DNA from: Sphingomonadales bacterium
Lineage (GTDB): Bacteria; Pseudomonadota; Alphaproteobacteria; Sphingomonadales; Sphingomonadaceae
Length of the DNA stretch: 64,000 bases
Assembly: GCA_004173185.1 (NCBI GenBank)
Contig: SEFZ01000022.1
Location: 19,668-83,667, forward strand
Reading direction: 5' to 3'
Both the position numbers and the translations under genes were made by a program. Below, one piece after another: positions 43,735 through 52,775 of this stretch. How positions within the stretch are numbered: position 1 is the first letter of the stretch; each line of letters opens with the position of its first letter. Below the pieces are notes generated by a model. The model ran no database searches. It was not told the DNA's origin and worked only from the letters and a program-made list of their open reading frames with translations.

Positions 43735-44982
43735 TCAGTGGGCGATACCCGAGGCCGATGCCTCATCGATCATGGCGCCGGTCTGGAAGCGGCCGAGGGT
43801 GAAAGCGCGCGCGAGCGGGTGCGACTTCCCGGTAGCCATCGCATGTGCGAGGCACCATCCACCCGCCGGAATTGCCTTGAAGCCGCCGGTGCCCCAGCCG
43901 CAATTGATGAACAGGCCGCGGACCGGGGTCTCGCCGATGATCGGTGTGGAATCATGCACCACATCGACGATCCCCGCCCATTGGCGCAAAAAGCGCATCC
44001 TGGAAAACTGCGGGAAAAGTTCGATTACGCCCGCGGCCGCACGCTCCATCCAGGGCAGGTTTCCGCGCTGCGCATAAGACAGATAGAGATCGAGGCCGGC
44101 ACCGATGACAAGCTCGCCCTTGTCCGACTGGCTGATATAGGTGCCGGTCGAGGGGGTCAAAACAACTGTATCGAGGCAAGGCTTCACCGGCTCCGACACG
44201 AAGGCCTGCAGCGCGTAGGAACTGACCGGCAGCCTGAGGCCGGCCTTGGATGCGAGCACCGAGCTGTGTCCGGCGACCGCCATGCCGACGCAATCGGAAC
44301 GCATCATTCCGCGACTGGTCACGATCCCGCGAACCTGCTCGTTCTCGACGAGAAAATCGAGAACGTCGCAATTCTGGATGATGTCCACCCCGAGTGCGGA
44401 CGCGCCGCGGGCGTAACCCCAGGCGACGGCATCATGCCGCGCCGAGCCGCCACGCGGCTGGTTCACGCCCGCCAGAATGGGGAAGCGCGGGTTCGGATTG
44501 AGACCGGGTATGTTCGCATGGACGCCAGCGGCATCGTGGAGTTCGGCATCGATGCCGTTGAGGAGCATCGCATTCGCTGAGCGCCGCGCCATTTCGACAC
44601 CGTGCCGGTCGTGTGCCAGAACCCACATGCCCCGCTGCGAGAACATGATGTTGTAGTTCAGCGCGTCGGACAGCTTCTCATATAATTGGAGCGAGAAATC
44701 GTAGAATGCCGCGGATTCAGGATAGAAATAGTTCGACCGGATGATCGTCGTATTCCGGCCGGTGTTCCCGCCTCCGATCCAGCCGCGCTCGATGAGCGCC
44801 ACGTTCGTGAGCCCGTGGTTCTTGGCAAGATAGTAAGCGGTCGCCAGTCCGTGACCGCCGCCGCCGATCACGATCGCGTCATATCTTTCCCGTGGTTCAG
44901 GGTTGCGCCAGGCCGGTTCCCAGCCGCGCTGGTGCGCCAAGCCTTCGCGAAAAACAGACATTGCCGAATAGCGTCGCGTCAA
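43735..44982 (-). CDS. soxB: Sarcosine oxidase, beta subunit
   Basis: A 415-residue flavoprotein: dinucleotide motif YDAIVIGGGGHGLATAYYLA (about residues 34-53), the RHDAVAWG motif with H183, which corresponds to the His that binds FMN covalently, and the C-terminal GWGTGGFKAIPAGGW block that closes the active site. The N-terminus MTRRYSAMSVFREGL fits the conserved SoxB start only if the TTG at 44982 is used; GAGAGGAG lies 7 bases before it. First gene of soxBDAG-purU. It oxidises sarcosine and passes electrons through FMN to oxygen. Confidence 0.95.
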   Translation of the reverse strand: MTRRYSAMSVFREGLAHQRGWEPAWRNPEPRERYDAIVIGGGGHGLATAYYLAKNHGLTNVALIERGWIGGGNTGRNTTIIRSNYFYPESAAFYDFSLQLYEKLSDALNYNIMFSQRGMWVLAHDRHGVEMARRSANAMLLNGIDAELHDAAGVHANIPGLNPNPRFPILAGVNQPRGGSARHDAVAWGYARGASALGVDIIQNCDVLDFLVENEQVRGIVTSRGMMRSDCVGMAVAGHSSVLASKAGLRLPVSSYALQAFVSEPVKPCLDTVVLTPSTGTYISQSDKGELVIGAGLDLYLSYAQRGNLPWMERAAAGVIELFPQFSRMRFLRQWAGIVDVVHDSTPIIGETPVRGLFINCGWGTGGFKAIPAGGWCLAHAMATGKSHPLARAFTLGRFQTGAMIDEASASGIAH

Positions 44983-45088
44983 AGAATCACTCCTCTCGCG
45001 CTTTTCATGCACAACTGTATTCTTTTTGGCAACCGGGATAATGGGACTCCCTCACCATCTGACACGATGCCGGAGCACCGCTCGAGCT

Positions 45089-45169
45089 AGCAGCGCCAGC
45101 AGCGACAGCAGCGCCAGCAGCGCCAGCAGCGCCAGCAGCGCCAGCAGCGCCAGCAGCGCCAGCAGCGCC
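45089..45169. repeat. 9-bp minisatellite, nine tandem copies
   Basis: Unit AGCAGCGCC repeated nine times head to tail; the second unit is AGCAGCGAC and a tenth unit breaks off at 45170. Read on the minus strand it encodes Cys-Trp-Arg repeats at the end of an open frame (45087-45500); read on plus it gives Ser-Ala-Ser. Neither frame has other protein-like support. Length is likely variable between strains by slippage. Confidence 0.93.
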
Positions 45170-45506
45170 AGCAAGGGACTAATTGGGCGTGAACGAGAGC
45201 TTCAATGCCGTATATTGGCATATAATAATTAGTGCCACCACAGACGGACAGCCTGCCGTAAAGCCTGCCGTGATGCGGCCCGATCGAAGTATTTTTAGAG
45301 CCAATTTGGCTGACATTGGCCTCGAATAACCCCGAACCGCTGAGGTGAGATATGCTGGGCGTAAGAAAACTGAGAAAAAAGCCATAGGTGTATGATTTGT
45401 TAACGCTCAGATGGGGGCGTCTCATGCCATCTTTGGGGAACGGCGGAGCCGCCCTTTCGCAATTAAAGGCTAATGCAGGCCCCGTGGCCGACGTCATCAC
45501 ATTATT

Positions 45507-45731
45507 TTAAACAGGCTCAACTGGCCGATGGCGGTCGGGCAGCTTTTGGAAGCTGAGCCATGAGAAGCTGACATTATCAGGTGGGGCTTCGAAACGAAAC
45601 CACGGCTCGTCGACCTTGCCGCGGCGGCTCTGTATCGCTAAAAGCTGACCGTCGAGAAAGGGGAGATCGGTGCGGTTAGCCCGATCCCCGCGGGAGCGGG
45701 CCCTGACCTTCGCTGCGGCGTTGTGTCCCAA
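45507..45731 (-). CDS. Small hypothetical protein or gene remnant
   Basis: A 74-codon frame whose second half (PFLDGQLLAIQSRRGKVDE, PWFRFEAPPDNVSFSWL) has plausible protein composition and local codon use. No family recognised, no clear ribosome site, TTG start. May be the 3' end of a lost gene. Confidence 0.25.
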   Translation of the reverse strand: MGHNAAAKVRARSRGDRANRTDLPFLDGQLLAIQSRRGKVDEPWFRFEAPPDNVSFSWLSFQKLPDRHRPVEPV

Positions 45732-45781
45732 GACCTGGAACGCTGTCGCAATGATGCGGCAGCGAGTGAAAGGCTTTGGAA

Positions 45782-46204
45782 ATGCAGCACCAGATTTCCG
45801 TCATCACCCTCGGCATCCGAGACCTGCAGCGGTCCCGCCGATTTTATGTCGAGGGATTTGGATGGACGCCCGTCTTCGAGAATGAGGATATCATTTTCTA
45901 TCAGATGAACGGCTTTGTGCTCGGCACGTTCGAGAAGTTGGCCCTCGAAAGGGATATGAACCGCTCCGGTCTATTGTCGCCCGGCGCCTATTCGCTGGGG
46001 CATAATGTCTCGAGCCAAGCGGCGGTCGAAAGCGCGATCGAGCTGCTCGTCCAAGCGGGCGGGCGCATCATCCGGGCGGCAGACGCCCCGCCTCACGGTG
46101 GTTTTCGAGGATATGTGGCAGATCCGGACGATCACGCGTGGGAGATAGCCTGGAATCCGAACTGGCCTATCGATGAGCATGGCCACGTTACATTCGGCAA
46201 TTAG
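45782..46204 (+). CDS. VOC-family (glyoxalase/bleomycin-resistance fold) protein
   Basis: A 140-residue protein starting HQISVITLGIRDLQRSRRFYV, with the paired beta-alpha-beta-beta-beta modules of the vicinal-oxygen-chelate fold and the C-terminal YVADPDDHAWEIAWNPNW. Metal-ligand candidates are His5 and the late Glu in WEIAW. Members include lyases, dioxygenases and drug-binding proteins; none can be chosen here. AAAGG lies 8 bases before ATG 45782. It is a single gene flanked by remnants. Confidence 0.82.
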   Translation: MQHQISVITLGIRDLQRSRRFYVEGFGWTPVFENEDIIFYQMNGFVLGTFEKLALERDMNRSGLLSPGAYSLGHNVSSQAAVESAIELLVQAGGRIIRAADAPPHGGFRGYVADPDDHAWEIAWNPNWPIDEHGHVTFGN

Positions 46205-46411
46205 TGTGATGTCCGCGGGCCTGCTTGCTCGCAGGTGCGCGGACGGTCGGCAACCCACTCGCTAAACACTTCTGGCCGCCGACTCCACGGAGCCGCCGGA
46301 GTTGGCCGATTTCCGACTGTCGGCTTACAGAGTGCAAATCGAAGAAAGCGGACGCTAAATTTAAGGAGGCCTTTGACCACGACATATTTGCGAGCGTCCG
46401 CGCCATACGCC

Positions 46412-47125
46412 TCAGGCGCCGAAGCCGCCGTCAATTGTCTGCATCGAGCCGGTTATCATGGCCCCGTGGGAGCCTGCCAGATATGCGGCAAGCTCTGCAA
46501 TCTCCTCGCCCCGCGCATGGCGCTTGATGGCCATGAAGCCGTGCATTGTCGCTGCCATCGGTCCGTCCGAGGGGTTCATCTCGCTATCGGTCGGTCCAGG
46601 CTGGATGCTGTTTACGGTGATACCGCGATCACCGAGGTCGCGTGCGAGGCCGCGCACCATGCCCTGGATCGCAGACTTGCTCATTGCGTAAGCCGCGCCG
46701 CCGGCAAAGGGCATGCGATCGGCATTCACCGATCCAATGACAATGATCCGTCCATCGTCATTCATCTGGCGCGCTGCCTCGACCGATGCGTGATAAGGAG
46801 CCCGGACGTTGATATCGATCATCCGGTCGATTGCGTCAGGCTCGAGCGTCAGCGGATCGCCCATGACAAGCGTACCGGCATTGATGACGATCACATCGAG
46901 CGCGCCCGGTCCTCGCACGGCGGATAGCACATCTGCGCGCTCGGCGCTGTCGGCGCGAACTGCTTTCGCGCCCGTTTCCGCGGCGAGCGCTTCGGCGGCG
47001 TCGTGGGACCCGGCGTAAGTGAAGGTGACGCGGCCGCCGCCGGCCGCAAAGCGGCGAACGATTGCAGCGCCGATCCCGCGGCTTCCGCCAAGGATCAGGA
47101 TATTCTTCCCAGAAAAGTCACTCAT
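46412..47125 (-). CDS. bdcA: SDR-family protein, BdcA-like (cyclic-di-GMP-binding biofilm dispersal mediator)
   Basis: A 237-residue SDR with GKNILILGGSRGIGAAIVRRF, TYAGSHDAAEALAAETGAKA, INVRAPYHASVEAARQM, IGSVNADRMP, YAMSK and the ending MITGSMQTIDGGFGA. These blocks match E. coli BdcA closely along the whole length, as I recall that sequence. BdcA binds cyclic-di-GMP and promotes biofilm dispersal, but many homologs are simple oxidoreductases; the catalytic Tyr-x3-Lys is intact here. ATG 47125 follows GAGGAGG-like DNA. Same strand as, and 24 bases after, the cupin gene, so possibly the third gene of that operon. Confidence 0.85.
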   Translation of the reverse strand: MSDFSGKNILILGGSRGIGAAIVRRFAAGGGRVTFTYAGSHDAAEALAAETGAKAVRADSAERADVLSAVRGPGALDVIVINAGTLVMGDPLTLEPDAIDRMIDINVRAPYHASVEAARQMNDDGRIIVIGSVNADRMPFAGGAAYAMSKSAIQGMVRGLARDLGDRGITVNSIQPGPTDSEMNPSDGPMAATMHGFMAIKRHARGEEIAELAAYLAGSHGAMITGSMQTIDGGFGA

Positions 47126-47149
47126 ATACGCCTCCTCGATATGGATTGG

Positions 47150-47623
47150 TCAGCGGCGCGGGTCAGCGGAAGCTGCGGCGTATTCCGTATCGGTCGGGCC
47201 GATGCCGTGAATGTAAAGGACCACCGGCTCCGCGCCAGTTCGTGCGAAGTGACTGACGCCTGCTGGTTCGGTATAGAAGCTTCCCGAGCCTAGCGCCTTG
47301 GTGTCCTCGCCAGCGACCGGTCCGTAGACAAAATTCCACGTCCCCGAGACGATTGTCGCCACCCGGTCGTCCTTGTGCCGGTGCGCGGCGATCCGCGTGT
47401 TGGCAGGAACGCTGAGCATGATCGTGTAAGGCCCCTCCCGCGACGGATCGCCGGAAAGAACATGGGTGCGTATGCCCTCCACCCCGGACGTTCCGCTTCC
47501 TGCGCCTGTGGCGGGAAGCTGCGCTATCTCCGCCTGCGTCAGGCGCTGCGGCTGCAAGGCCGCGGATCCCATGGCGGCGGGAGCAACGGCAAGTAGGAGA
47601 AGGAAGGCGCCCTTACCGGTCAC
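47150..47623 (-). CDS. Secreted single-domain cupin protein
   Basis: A 157-residue protein with a Sec signal peptide (about residues 1-22) and one cupin domain: VPANTRIAAHRHKDDRVATIVSG holds the H-x-H...metal motif and GSFYTEPAGVSHFART the second His. Probably a periplasmic metal-binding cupin; reaction unknown. The GTG start overlaps the stop of the upstream hydrolase gene (GTGA), so the two are translated together and their products may act on the same compound. Confidence 0.82.
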   Translation of the reverse strand: MTGKGAFLLLLAVAPAAMGSAALQPQRLTQAEIAQLPATGAGSGTSGVEGIRTHVLSGDPSREGPYTIMLSVPANTRIAAHRHKDDRVATIVSGTWNFVYGPVAGEDTKALGSGSFYTEPAGVSHFARTGAEPVVLYIHGIGPTDTEYAAASADPRR

Positions 47624-48543
47624 TTGCCTTTGTCCAGAAAAGCGCGGACGAGTTTGATCGTGGCTGCGGGATTTTCTTCCATGATCCAGTGGCCGGAATC
47701 GGGCACGATGCCCTCTTCCACGTCGTCCGCAGCAGCGCGCATCACGGTTGCCATCATCGGGCCAAAGGATTTGCCGCCGCCGACGGCATAGACCGGCATC
47801 TTGAGCTTACCGCCCTCGGCAAGGAAAGCCTGATTGTCGGCTGCATCCTGATCGAAGGCGGCGAACTGAGCGAAACCGGAATGCATGGCACCGGGGAGCG
47901 CATAGAGGCGGGCGTAATGCTCGCGCGACGCCTCGGTAAATCGTGCAGGCGTGGCTGAGAACTCGTTCCAGAAGCGATCGAGATAGATCCGCTCGCGGCC
48001 CGCGACGAGACGCTCCATGTCGGGTCCGCCGAAGCGGAAATGCCAAAGCAGCGGGGTTTTGAGTATTTCATCCCAAGGGCCGATCCCCGGGAGCGGGGCG
48101 TCTATCAGAACGAAGCGCCGAACGAGGCTGCGATTCTGGGCTGCAAAGGCGAAGCCGACCATATTGCCGATATCGTGGGTGACAAGGTCGACCTGTTTCA
48201 CCTTGTAATGATTGAGAACGGCAGACAGGTCACCGGCCTGCGTCTTCTTGTCATAGCCGCCCGGAGGCTTGGACGATAATCCTAGCCCCCGAAGATCAGG
48301 CACGATCACAAGATGATCGCGCGCCAAATTGGCCGCCATCGGCGCCCACATGTCGCCAGTTTCACCGTATCCGTGGAGAAGGACGACGGCGGGCCCTTTC
48401 CCGCCGACCCGGACATGAATTGTGGCGTCTCCGGCCGGAACCTCGGCTGTTTGAAAGCTACTCGGGAAAGGCACGACCTGCGCAGCGGCTGGCGCAGCCA
48501 TGGCAAGGAGTGCAGCGGCAAAAATGGTCAGACGGAAAGACAT
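47620..48543 (-). CDS. Secreted alpha/beta hydrolase with Asp nucleophile (epoxide hydrolase/dehalogenase type)
   Basis: A 307-residue hydrolase with a signal peptide (residues 1-22, ending AAPAAAQ). The core shows LLHGYGETGDMW (oxyanion side), PDLRGLGLSSKP, then VTHDIGNMVG where D124 takes the nucleophile position, and a catalytic His in DSGHWIMEENP. An Asp nucleophile is typical of epoxide hydrolases, haloalkane and fluoroacetate dehalogenases rather than esterases. GGAG precedes ATG 48543 (an upstream ATG at 48585 would hide the signal peptide). Divergent from the LysR gene, overlapping the cupin gene downstream. Confidence 0.88.
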   Translation of the reverse strand: MSFRLTIFAAALLAMAAPAAAQVVPFPSSFQTAEVPAGDATIHVRVGGKGPAVVLLHGYGETGDMWAPMAANLARDHLVIVPDLRGLGLSSKPPGGYDKKTQAGDLSAVLNHYKVKQVDLVTHDIGNMVGFAFAAQNRSLVRRFVLIDAPLPGIGPWDEILKTPLLWHFRFGGPDMERLVAGRERIYLDRFWNEFSATPARFTEASREHYARLYALPGAMHSGFAQFAAFDQDAADNQAFLAEGGKLKMPVYAVGGGKSFGPMMATVMRAAADDVEEGIVPDSGHWIMEENPAATIKLVRAFLDKGK

Positions 48544-48663
48544 GGCGTTCTCCGGAATTGGCGCCGCCCCCACGGCCATCGCCATCTGGACAACGATATG
48601 CGCTTAAGGCACTAATCGGACTAGCCGGATAAATCCGAAACGAGCCGCCGGGATTTCCGAAAG

Positions 48664-49572
48664 ATGATGAAGCTCTCCGGAATTGCAGCCTTCCTTGCCA
48701 CCGCTGAAGCGGGCTCGATCAGCGCCGCTTCGAGGCGTCTTGGACTCGCTACGTCCGTCGTCAGCGAGCGGCTTGCCGATCTCGAGAAGTCGCTCGGCAC
48801 AAAGCTTATTCAACGAACGACGCGCAAATTGTCGCTCACCGAGAGCGGGATGAGCTTCTTTCCCCGCGCGCAGCGGATCATTCGCGAAGCCGAAGAGGCC
48901 GAAGCCGAACTAGCCGCGCGCAGCGGAACGCTTGCAGGTCCGCTACGGCTGTCAGCCCCGGTAAGTTTTGGAGCTCTGCATCTCGGGCCCGCGCTGTGTC
49001 GGTTCCTGCTGGAGCATCCAGAGATCGAGGTTTCGTTGGAACTCGATGACCGGTTCGTCGATGTAGCGGCCGACGGCTTCGACGCAGTGCTTCGGCATGG
49101 GCCAGTCGGCGATTCACGGCTGATCGCGAAGCGTCTCGCCGTTAGCAGACGGCTGCTGGTCGCTTCGCCAGCCTATCTGGAACGATACGGCCGACCTGCT
49201 TCGCTGGCCGATCTCTCCAATCATCGGGGCATCCTATACTCCAATCGCGAGAGCGATTGGCGGTTTAGAACGGCGAGCGGCTGGTCGGTGGTACGGCCGA
49301 CCCCGGCACTCCGCGTCAACAATGGCATGATCATGAAGGATGCGGCGCTTGCCGGAATTGGGATCGCTCTCCTTCCTACCTTCTTTGTCTACGATAGCAT
49401 CGCCAGCGGCGCGCTCGTGGCGCTCGATATTCGGGTCCAGGCGGAAGGAGCAGAGCTGTTTATCGCTTATGCCCGCGATCATGGCTCAGCGGCGAAGATA
49501 TTAGCGCTTGCCGCGAGTTTACGGCAGAGCTTCGGTGAGCCGCCATACTGGGATAATCCTCTGATCGCATAA
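48664..49572 (+). CDS. LysR-family transcriptional regulator
   Basis: A 302-residue LysR regulator. N-terminal helix-turn-helix (about residues 3-62: LSGIAAFLATAEAGSISAAS, RRLGLATSVVSERLADLEKSL) and a substrate-binding domain (about 90-295). It is divergent from the hydrolase-cupin-BdcA set with a 120-bp gap, the classic LysR arrangement, so it probably controls that operon. Two consecutive ATG codons (48664 and 48667) could serve as start. Confidence 0.93.
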   Translation: MMKLSGIAAFLATAEAGSISAASRRLGLATSVVSERLADLEKSLGTKLIQRTTRKLSLTESGMSFFPRAQRIIREAEEAEAELAARSGTLAGPLRLSAPVSFGALHLGPALCRFLLEHPEIEVSLELDDRFVDVAADGFDAVLRHGPVGDSRLIAKRLAVSRRLLVASPAYLERYGRPASLADLSNHRGILYSNRESDWRFRTASGWSVVRPTPALRVNNGMIMKDAALAGIGIALLPTFFVYDSIASGALVALDIRVQAEGAELFIAYARDHGSAAKILALAASLRQSFGEPPYWDNPLIA

Positions 49573-49860
49573 GGCAAATTCTGGCCGCTTGGAGACTGCA
49601 TGCTCTGGAGCGAAAATGATGAAAAGCAGACGATTGCCATCGCACCGAAATCATCACATTTGAAGCTGATGATTATTCGCTCTGGAAACAGCCGCTGACA
49701 TTGCCGCCATTCGAAAATCGACCGATGCCGCATGCCACGGCGTTGAAGCGTGAACCTGCGCGGTGCGACGACTGTTGCTACGGCAACCTCCAATCATACC
49801 GTGCGATAGTTTCCGCGGGTTCACCGTTCAGAATGCCGGAAACTGCCGTATTAACGACCG

Positions 49861-51111
49861 TTATTTCGCCAAGTCGGGCGAGGTCATCGACTCAGAGCTG
49901 CCGAGCAACGTCGCGCGTGTCGACTTCGTTTGAGTTCCGGCCAACCATAGCGCGCTGCAGCCCGCAATGATCACACACGGGATGGCGGCAGCCAGCACGG
50001 ACGCCGGAGCAAAACCGATGCTGAGGAAATGCCCGGCAGCCAATGGGCCGGCAATCGCACCGATGCGGCCGAACGCAACCGCGGCCCCCACACCAGTCGA
50101 GCGCGAAAGCGTGGGATAAATCGCAGGTGCAATTCCATAGAGTACGAACTGACCGCCGATGGCGAAGAAGCCCACAATGACCCCAGCCACAATGGTTGCG
50201 GTCAATCCATCAATGACGCCCAGCGCCCACAGGGAAATCGCGACGGCAAGATAGGTGACGAAAAGAACGCGTTTCAGGTAACCGCGATCGGCAATCGCGG
50301 TGAGGAGGATACACCCCGCCGCCGCCGCACCATTTTCGAATGCCGAAATCAGGCCCGCCTCTTGGGACGAGAACCCTTTCGCTACCATCAGCGTTGGAAG
50401 CCAATTATTCAGCAGATAGACCACCACCTGGGTAAATGCATAGCTGATCCATAGCAGGAGCGTGGACGCCAACCGCCCACCCCCGAAAAGTGCCGTTTGT
50501 GCGGGAACGAGAGCGTCGGAGCGGCTTTCGTCCGCCGAAGCAGAGCGAAACTCTTCGGATTCGGGCAGGAAAGCATAGAGCAACGGCACAAGGATGATCG
50601 GCAGAACGCCGCCGATCAGAAAGATGGCGCGCCAGTCCATCGAGGATTGTGCTGCGACGAACAATGCGAAAGCCGTCCCCCCGATCGGCGTGCCGCTAAA
50701 CATCAGGCCGACGCTTGTCACCCGCCGCCCGGGGGGGGCCGCTTCCGCAGCGATCGCGATGAGATTGGGAAAGGCCGCGCCGAGGCCCAGGCCGCAAAAG
50801 AAGCGGATCAGGACAAAGCTGGCAGCATCATAGGCAAGCATCGTCGCGAGCGAGAAGATGCCAAGCAGGATGAAGGAAATGATCAGGACACGCTTGCGTC
50901 CCCACCGATCGCCTAGGCGGCCGCCAATCGCCGCGCCGCCCATCAAGCCGACGATGGCAGCGGTCAGGATATAGGAAAGCGGCGAGGCTGAAAAATTCAT
51001 TTCCTCCACGACCATAGGCGCGGCAAGCCCCATCGAAACGATGTCGCCTCCCTCCAGGGCCGCAGCGAAGAAACACAGGATCAGAGTCCTGCGACTATGG
51101 GTAATTGTCAT
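49861..51111 (-). CDS. MFS transporter, aromatic acid:H+ symporter (AAHS) type
   Basis: A 416-residue carrier: EGGDIVSMGLAAPMVVEEMN in TM1 contains the DxxxxGxxxP-type AAHS motif, and IGGRLGDRWGRKRVLI lies between TM2 and TM3. Twelve helices are visible. Similar proteins (MhpT, PcaK) import aromatic acids; in this setting it may import a product released by the secreted peptidases. It starts 11 bases after the stop of the S10 peptidase gene on the same strand, so the two are an operon. About 290 bp without a gene separate its stop from lysR. Confidence 0.88.
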   Translation of the reverse strand: MTITHSRRTLILCFFAAALEGGDIVSMGLAAPMVVEEMNFSASPLSYILTAAIVGLMGGAAIGGRLGDRWGRKRVLIISFILLGIFSLATMLAYDAASFVLIRFFCGLGLGAAFPNLIAIAAEAAPPGRRVTSVGLMFSGTPIGGTAFALFVAAQSSMDWRAIFLIGGVLPIILVPLLYAFLPESEEFRSASADESRSDALVPAQTALFGGGRLASTLLLWISYAFTQVVVYLLNNWLPTLMVAKGFSSQEAGLISAFENGAAAAGCILLTAIADRGYLKRVLFVTYLAVAISLWALGVIDGLTATIVAGVIVGFFAIGGQFVLYGIAPAIYPTLSRSTGVGAAVAFGRIGAIAGPLAAGHFLSIGFAPASVLAAAIPCVIIAGCSALWLAGTQTKSTRATLLGSSESMTSPDLAK

Positions 51112-51122
51112 TATTGTCTCCG

Positions 51123-52637
51123 TTACGGTCGGAACGCCGGCGCGGCGGTGGCGTCGCGGGCCAATTGCCGCATATCGCCAGCGAACCCGGCGCGCGGATC
51201 GTCGTCGCGATAGATGGCATGGCCCGAAAGATAGCAGCGGAACCGAATCTTGCCTTTGTAAGAGGCTGGTAGATGCCGCGCATGTTCGGCGTCGATCGAA
51301 CAGCCGCCCAGCGGATCATAAGCGCCGTGGGCGACCAATATTCGCATCTCGGGATTAAGCGCGAACGCCTCGGCCGCGCCAGGCAGCGGCGGCCCGTAAC
51401 GATACATTCCGATCCGGCCGGTCTTTGCGAAAGCCTGTTTGGCCTCTTCAATTTGTTCCGGCGTCGCACCGGGAACGGTGGAATGGAGCCAGGTCGTGTT
51501 CACCGGAAGCGGATATTCGCCGGAAGGCGCGAAACCCATCTCGACGGGTTCGACGCCCAGATATGGCAGATCGGAATTATAACCGAGGTCGTCACGAATA
51601 TGCGCGATACCTGCGGTCAGCGGCGGATGGCGATAGGGTTCCAGAAAGCGATAATCGAGATAATAGGGCAAGCTGTCCGCGATGCCGCCGAGGAACATGC
51701 CTTGCGTCAGGGAAATCGTTTCGGGATCGATTTTCTCGGCCGGCAATCCGATCCTGCGTGCCAGTTCTTCCGATAACGCACGCCGCTCCGAGGCCGAAAG
51801 ATCGGAAAGTCTCTGCAGCGCCGGAAGATATGTTTCCCGCGCCCATCGCTCGGCATTGGCGCGCGCGGCGTCAGGCGTCGTGCCATATTCGGGCGGCAGC
51901 TTTTTGTAGAACAGTGCCGTGACGGCATAGTCGGCCACATGCATGGCCGATGAAACAAGTGGCTGATCGTCATAGGACGGCAGGCCAGAGGTGTTCGAGA
52001 TGAGCGCCAACCCGCGTACGTCAAAGCCCCGCTTCAATAGCGCAAATGCCACCGAACCTGCGCGGCCCGCCCCATAGCTTTGCCCGGCGATCACCAGTGG
52101 ACGGTGCTGCGCGTGATGCTGGATTAACCAGCTGCGGACAAACTCGGTCACCGCGGCGACGTCTCCGACCACGCTTGTAAAGGCCGTCAGCGCCTCCTTG
52201 CTCTCGGCGCGCGAAAATCCCGTTCCCACCGGATCCACAAACACCAGGTCGCTGTCGGTCAGCCATGTGTCTGCATTATCGATCATCGCGCCGTTTACGA
52301 TCCGGCGCGGCCCCGCCCCCTCGAAATTCAGCGAACTCGCGGGCGCGCCGGGACCGCCGTTCCAGATGAAGGTGATCGGCCGCGTCGCCTTCCCTGCGGG
52401 CCGGACGAAATAGGCGACATAGAAATTATGGCCGACGGCGTTGCCGGTTTCGACGTCGCGAATTGCGATGCGGCCAGCCTCCGCTGTATAGGCAAGTTTG
52501 CCAGTGGGCAGGTCAAGCCGGTGCTGGGTAACCGCCGTGGCCGGCTCCTCGCCCGCCGCCACGGGAACAGCAACCGAAAAGGCTGCCGCAAAGACGCATG
52601 GCAGCAGCGCGCCGGTCGTGCGTCGTGATCCTGACAT
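51123..52637 (-). CDS. Secreted S10-family serine carboxypeptidase
   Basis: A 504-residue exported peptidase with a signal peptide (about residues 1-28). Family landmarks are FIWNGGPGAPAS (residues 90-101, oxyanion hole), LVFVDPVGTGFSRA, nucleophile S187 in IAGQSYGAG, and the late AHGAYDPLGG and LSGHAIY supplying Asp and His. It releases C-terminal amino acids from peptides in the periplasm. ATG 52637 is preferred (GAGGGG six bases upstream); the adjacent ATG 52640 and the long upstream frame are less likely. Divergent from the M61-like gene and co-directional with the MFS gene. Confidence 0.9.
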   Translation of the reverse strand: MSGSRRTTGALLPCVFAAAFSVAVPVAAGEEPATAVTQHRLDLPTGKLAYTAEAGRIAIRDVETGNAVGHNFYVAYFVRPAGKATRPITFIWNGGPGAPASSLNFEGAGPRRIVNGAMIDNADTWLTDSDLVFVDPVGTGFSRAESKEALTAFTSVVGDVAAVTEFVRSWLIQHHAQHRPLVIAGQSYGAGRAGSVAFALLKRGFDVRGLALISNTSGLPSYDDQPLVSSAMHVADYAVTALFYKKLPPEYGTTPDAARANAERWARETYLPALQRLSDLSASERRALSEELARRIGLPAEKIDPETISLTQGMFLGGIADSLPYYLDYRFLEPYRHPPLTAGIAHIRDDLGYNSDLPYLGVEPVEMGFAPSGEYPLPVNTTWLHSTVPGATPEQIEEAKQAFAKTGRIGMYRYGPPLPGAAEAFALNPEMRILVAHGAYDPLGGCSIDAEHARHLPASYKGKIRFRCYLSGHAIYRDDDPRAGFAGDMRQLARDATAAPAFRP

Positions 52638-52775
52638 CATTCCCCCCTCTCGCCATCGCCTAATCGGATTACGCATGTGCCTGTAATAGCCGCACCTCAA
52701 TTGAGGGATTTGATCGGTGCGGGATTTTGCCACTGGAACGTAGGACTTGAACATCGATCTGGTTCGAGGAGGCAC

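Larger units (their letters stand above)
45013..45781. other. Intergenic region with minisatellite and probable gene remnants
   Basis: About 770 bp between soxB and the VOC gene. It has the 9-bp tandem repeat at 45089 and a lower-GC stretch (45180-45420) with an ATGCC-GTATATT-GGCAT inverted repeat near 45205. A small frame at 45507-45731 may be a gene or remnant. Composition differs from the flanks, suggesting a junction of accessory DNA. Confidence 0.5.

Noticed and set aside
45089..45169. CRISPR array
   Set aside because: The repeats are 9 bp and directly adjacent with no spacers; this is a minisatellite, and no cas genes are present.
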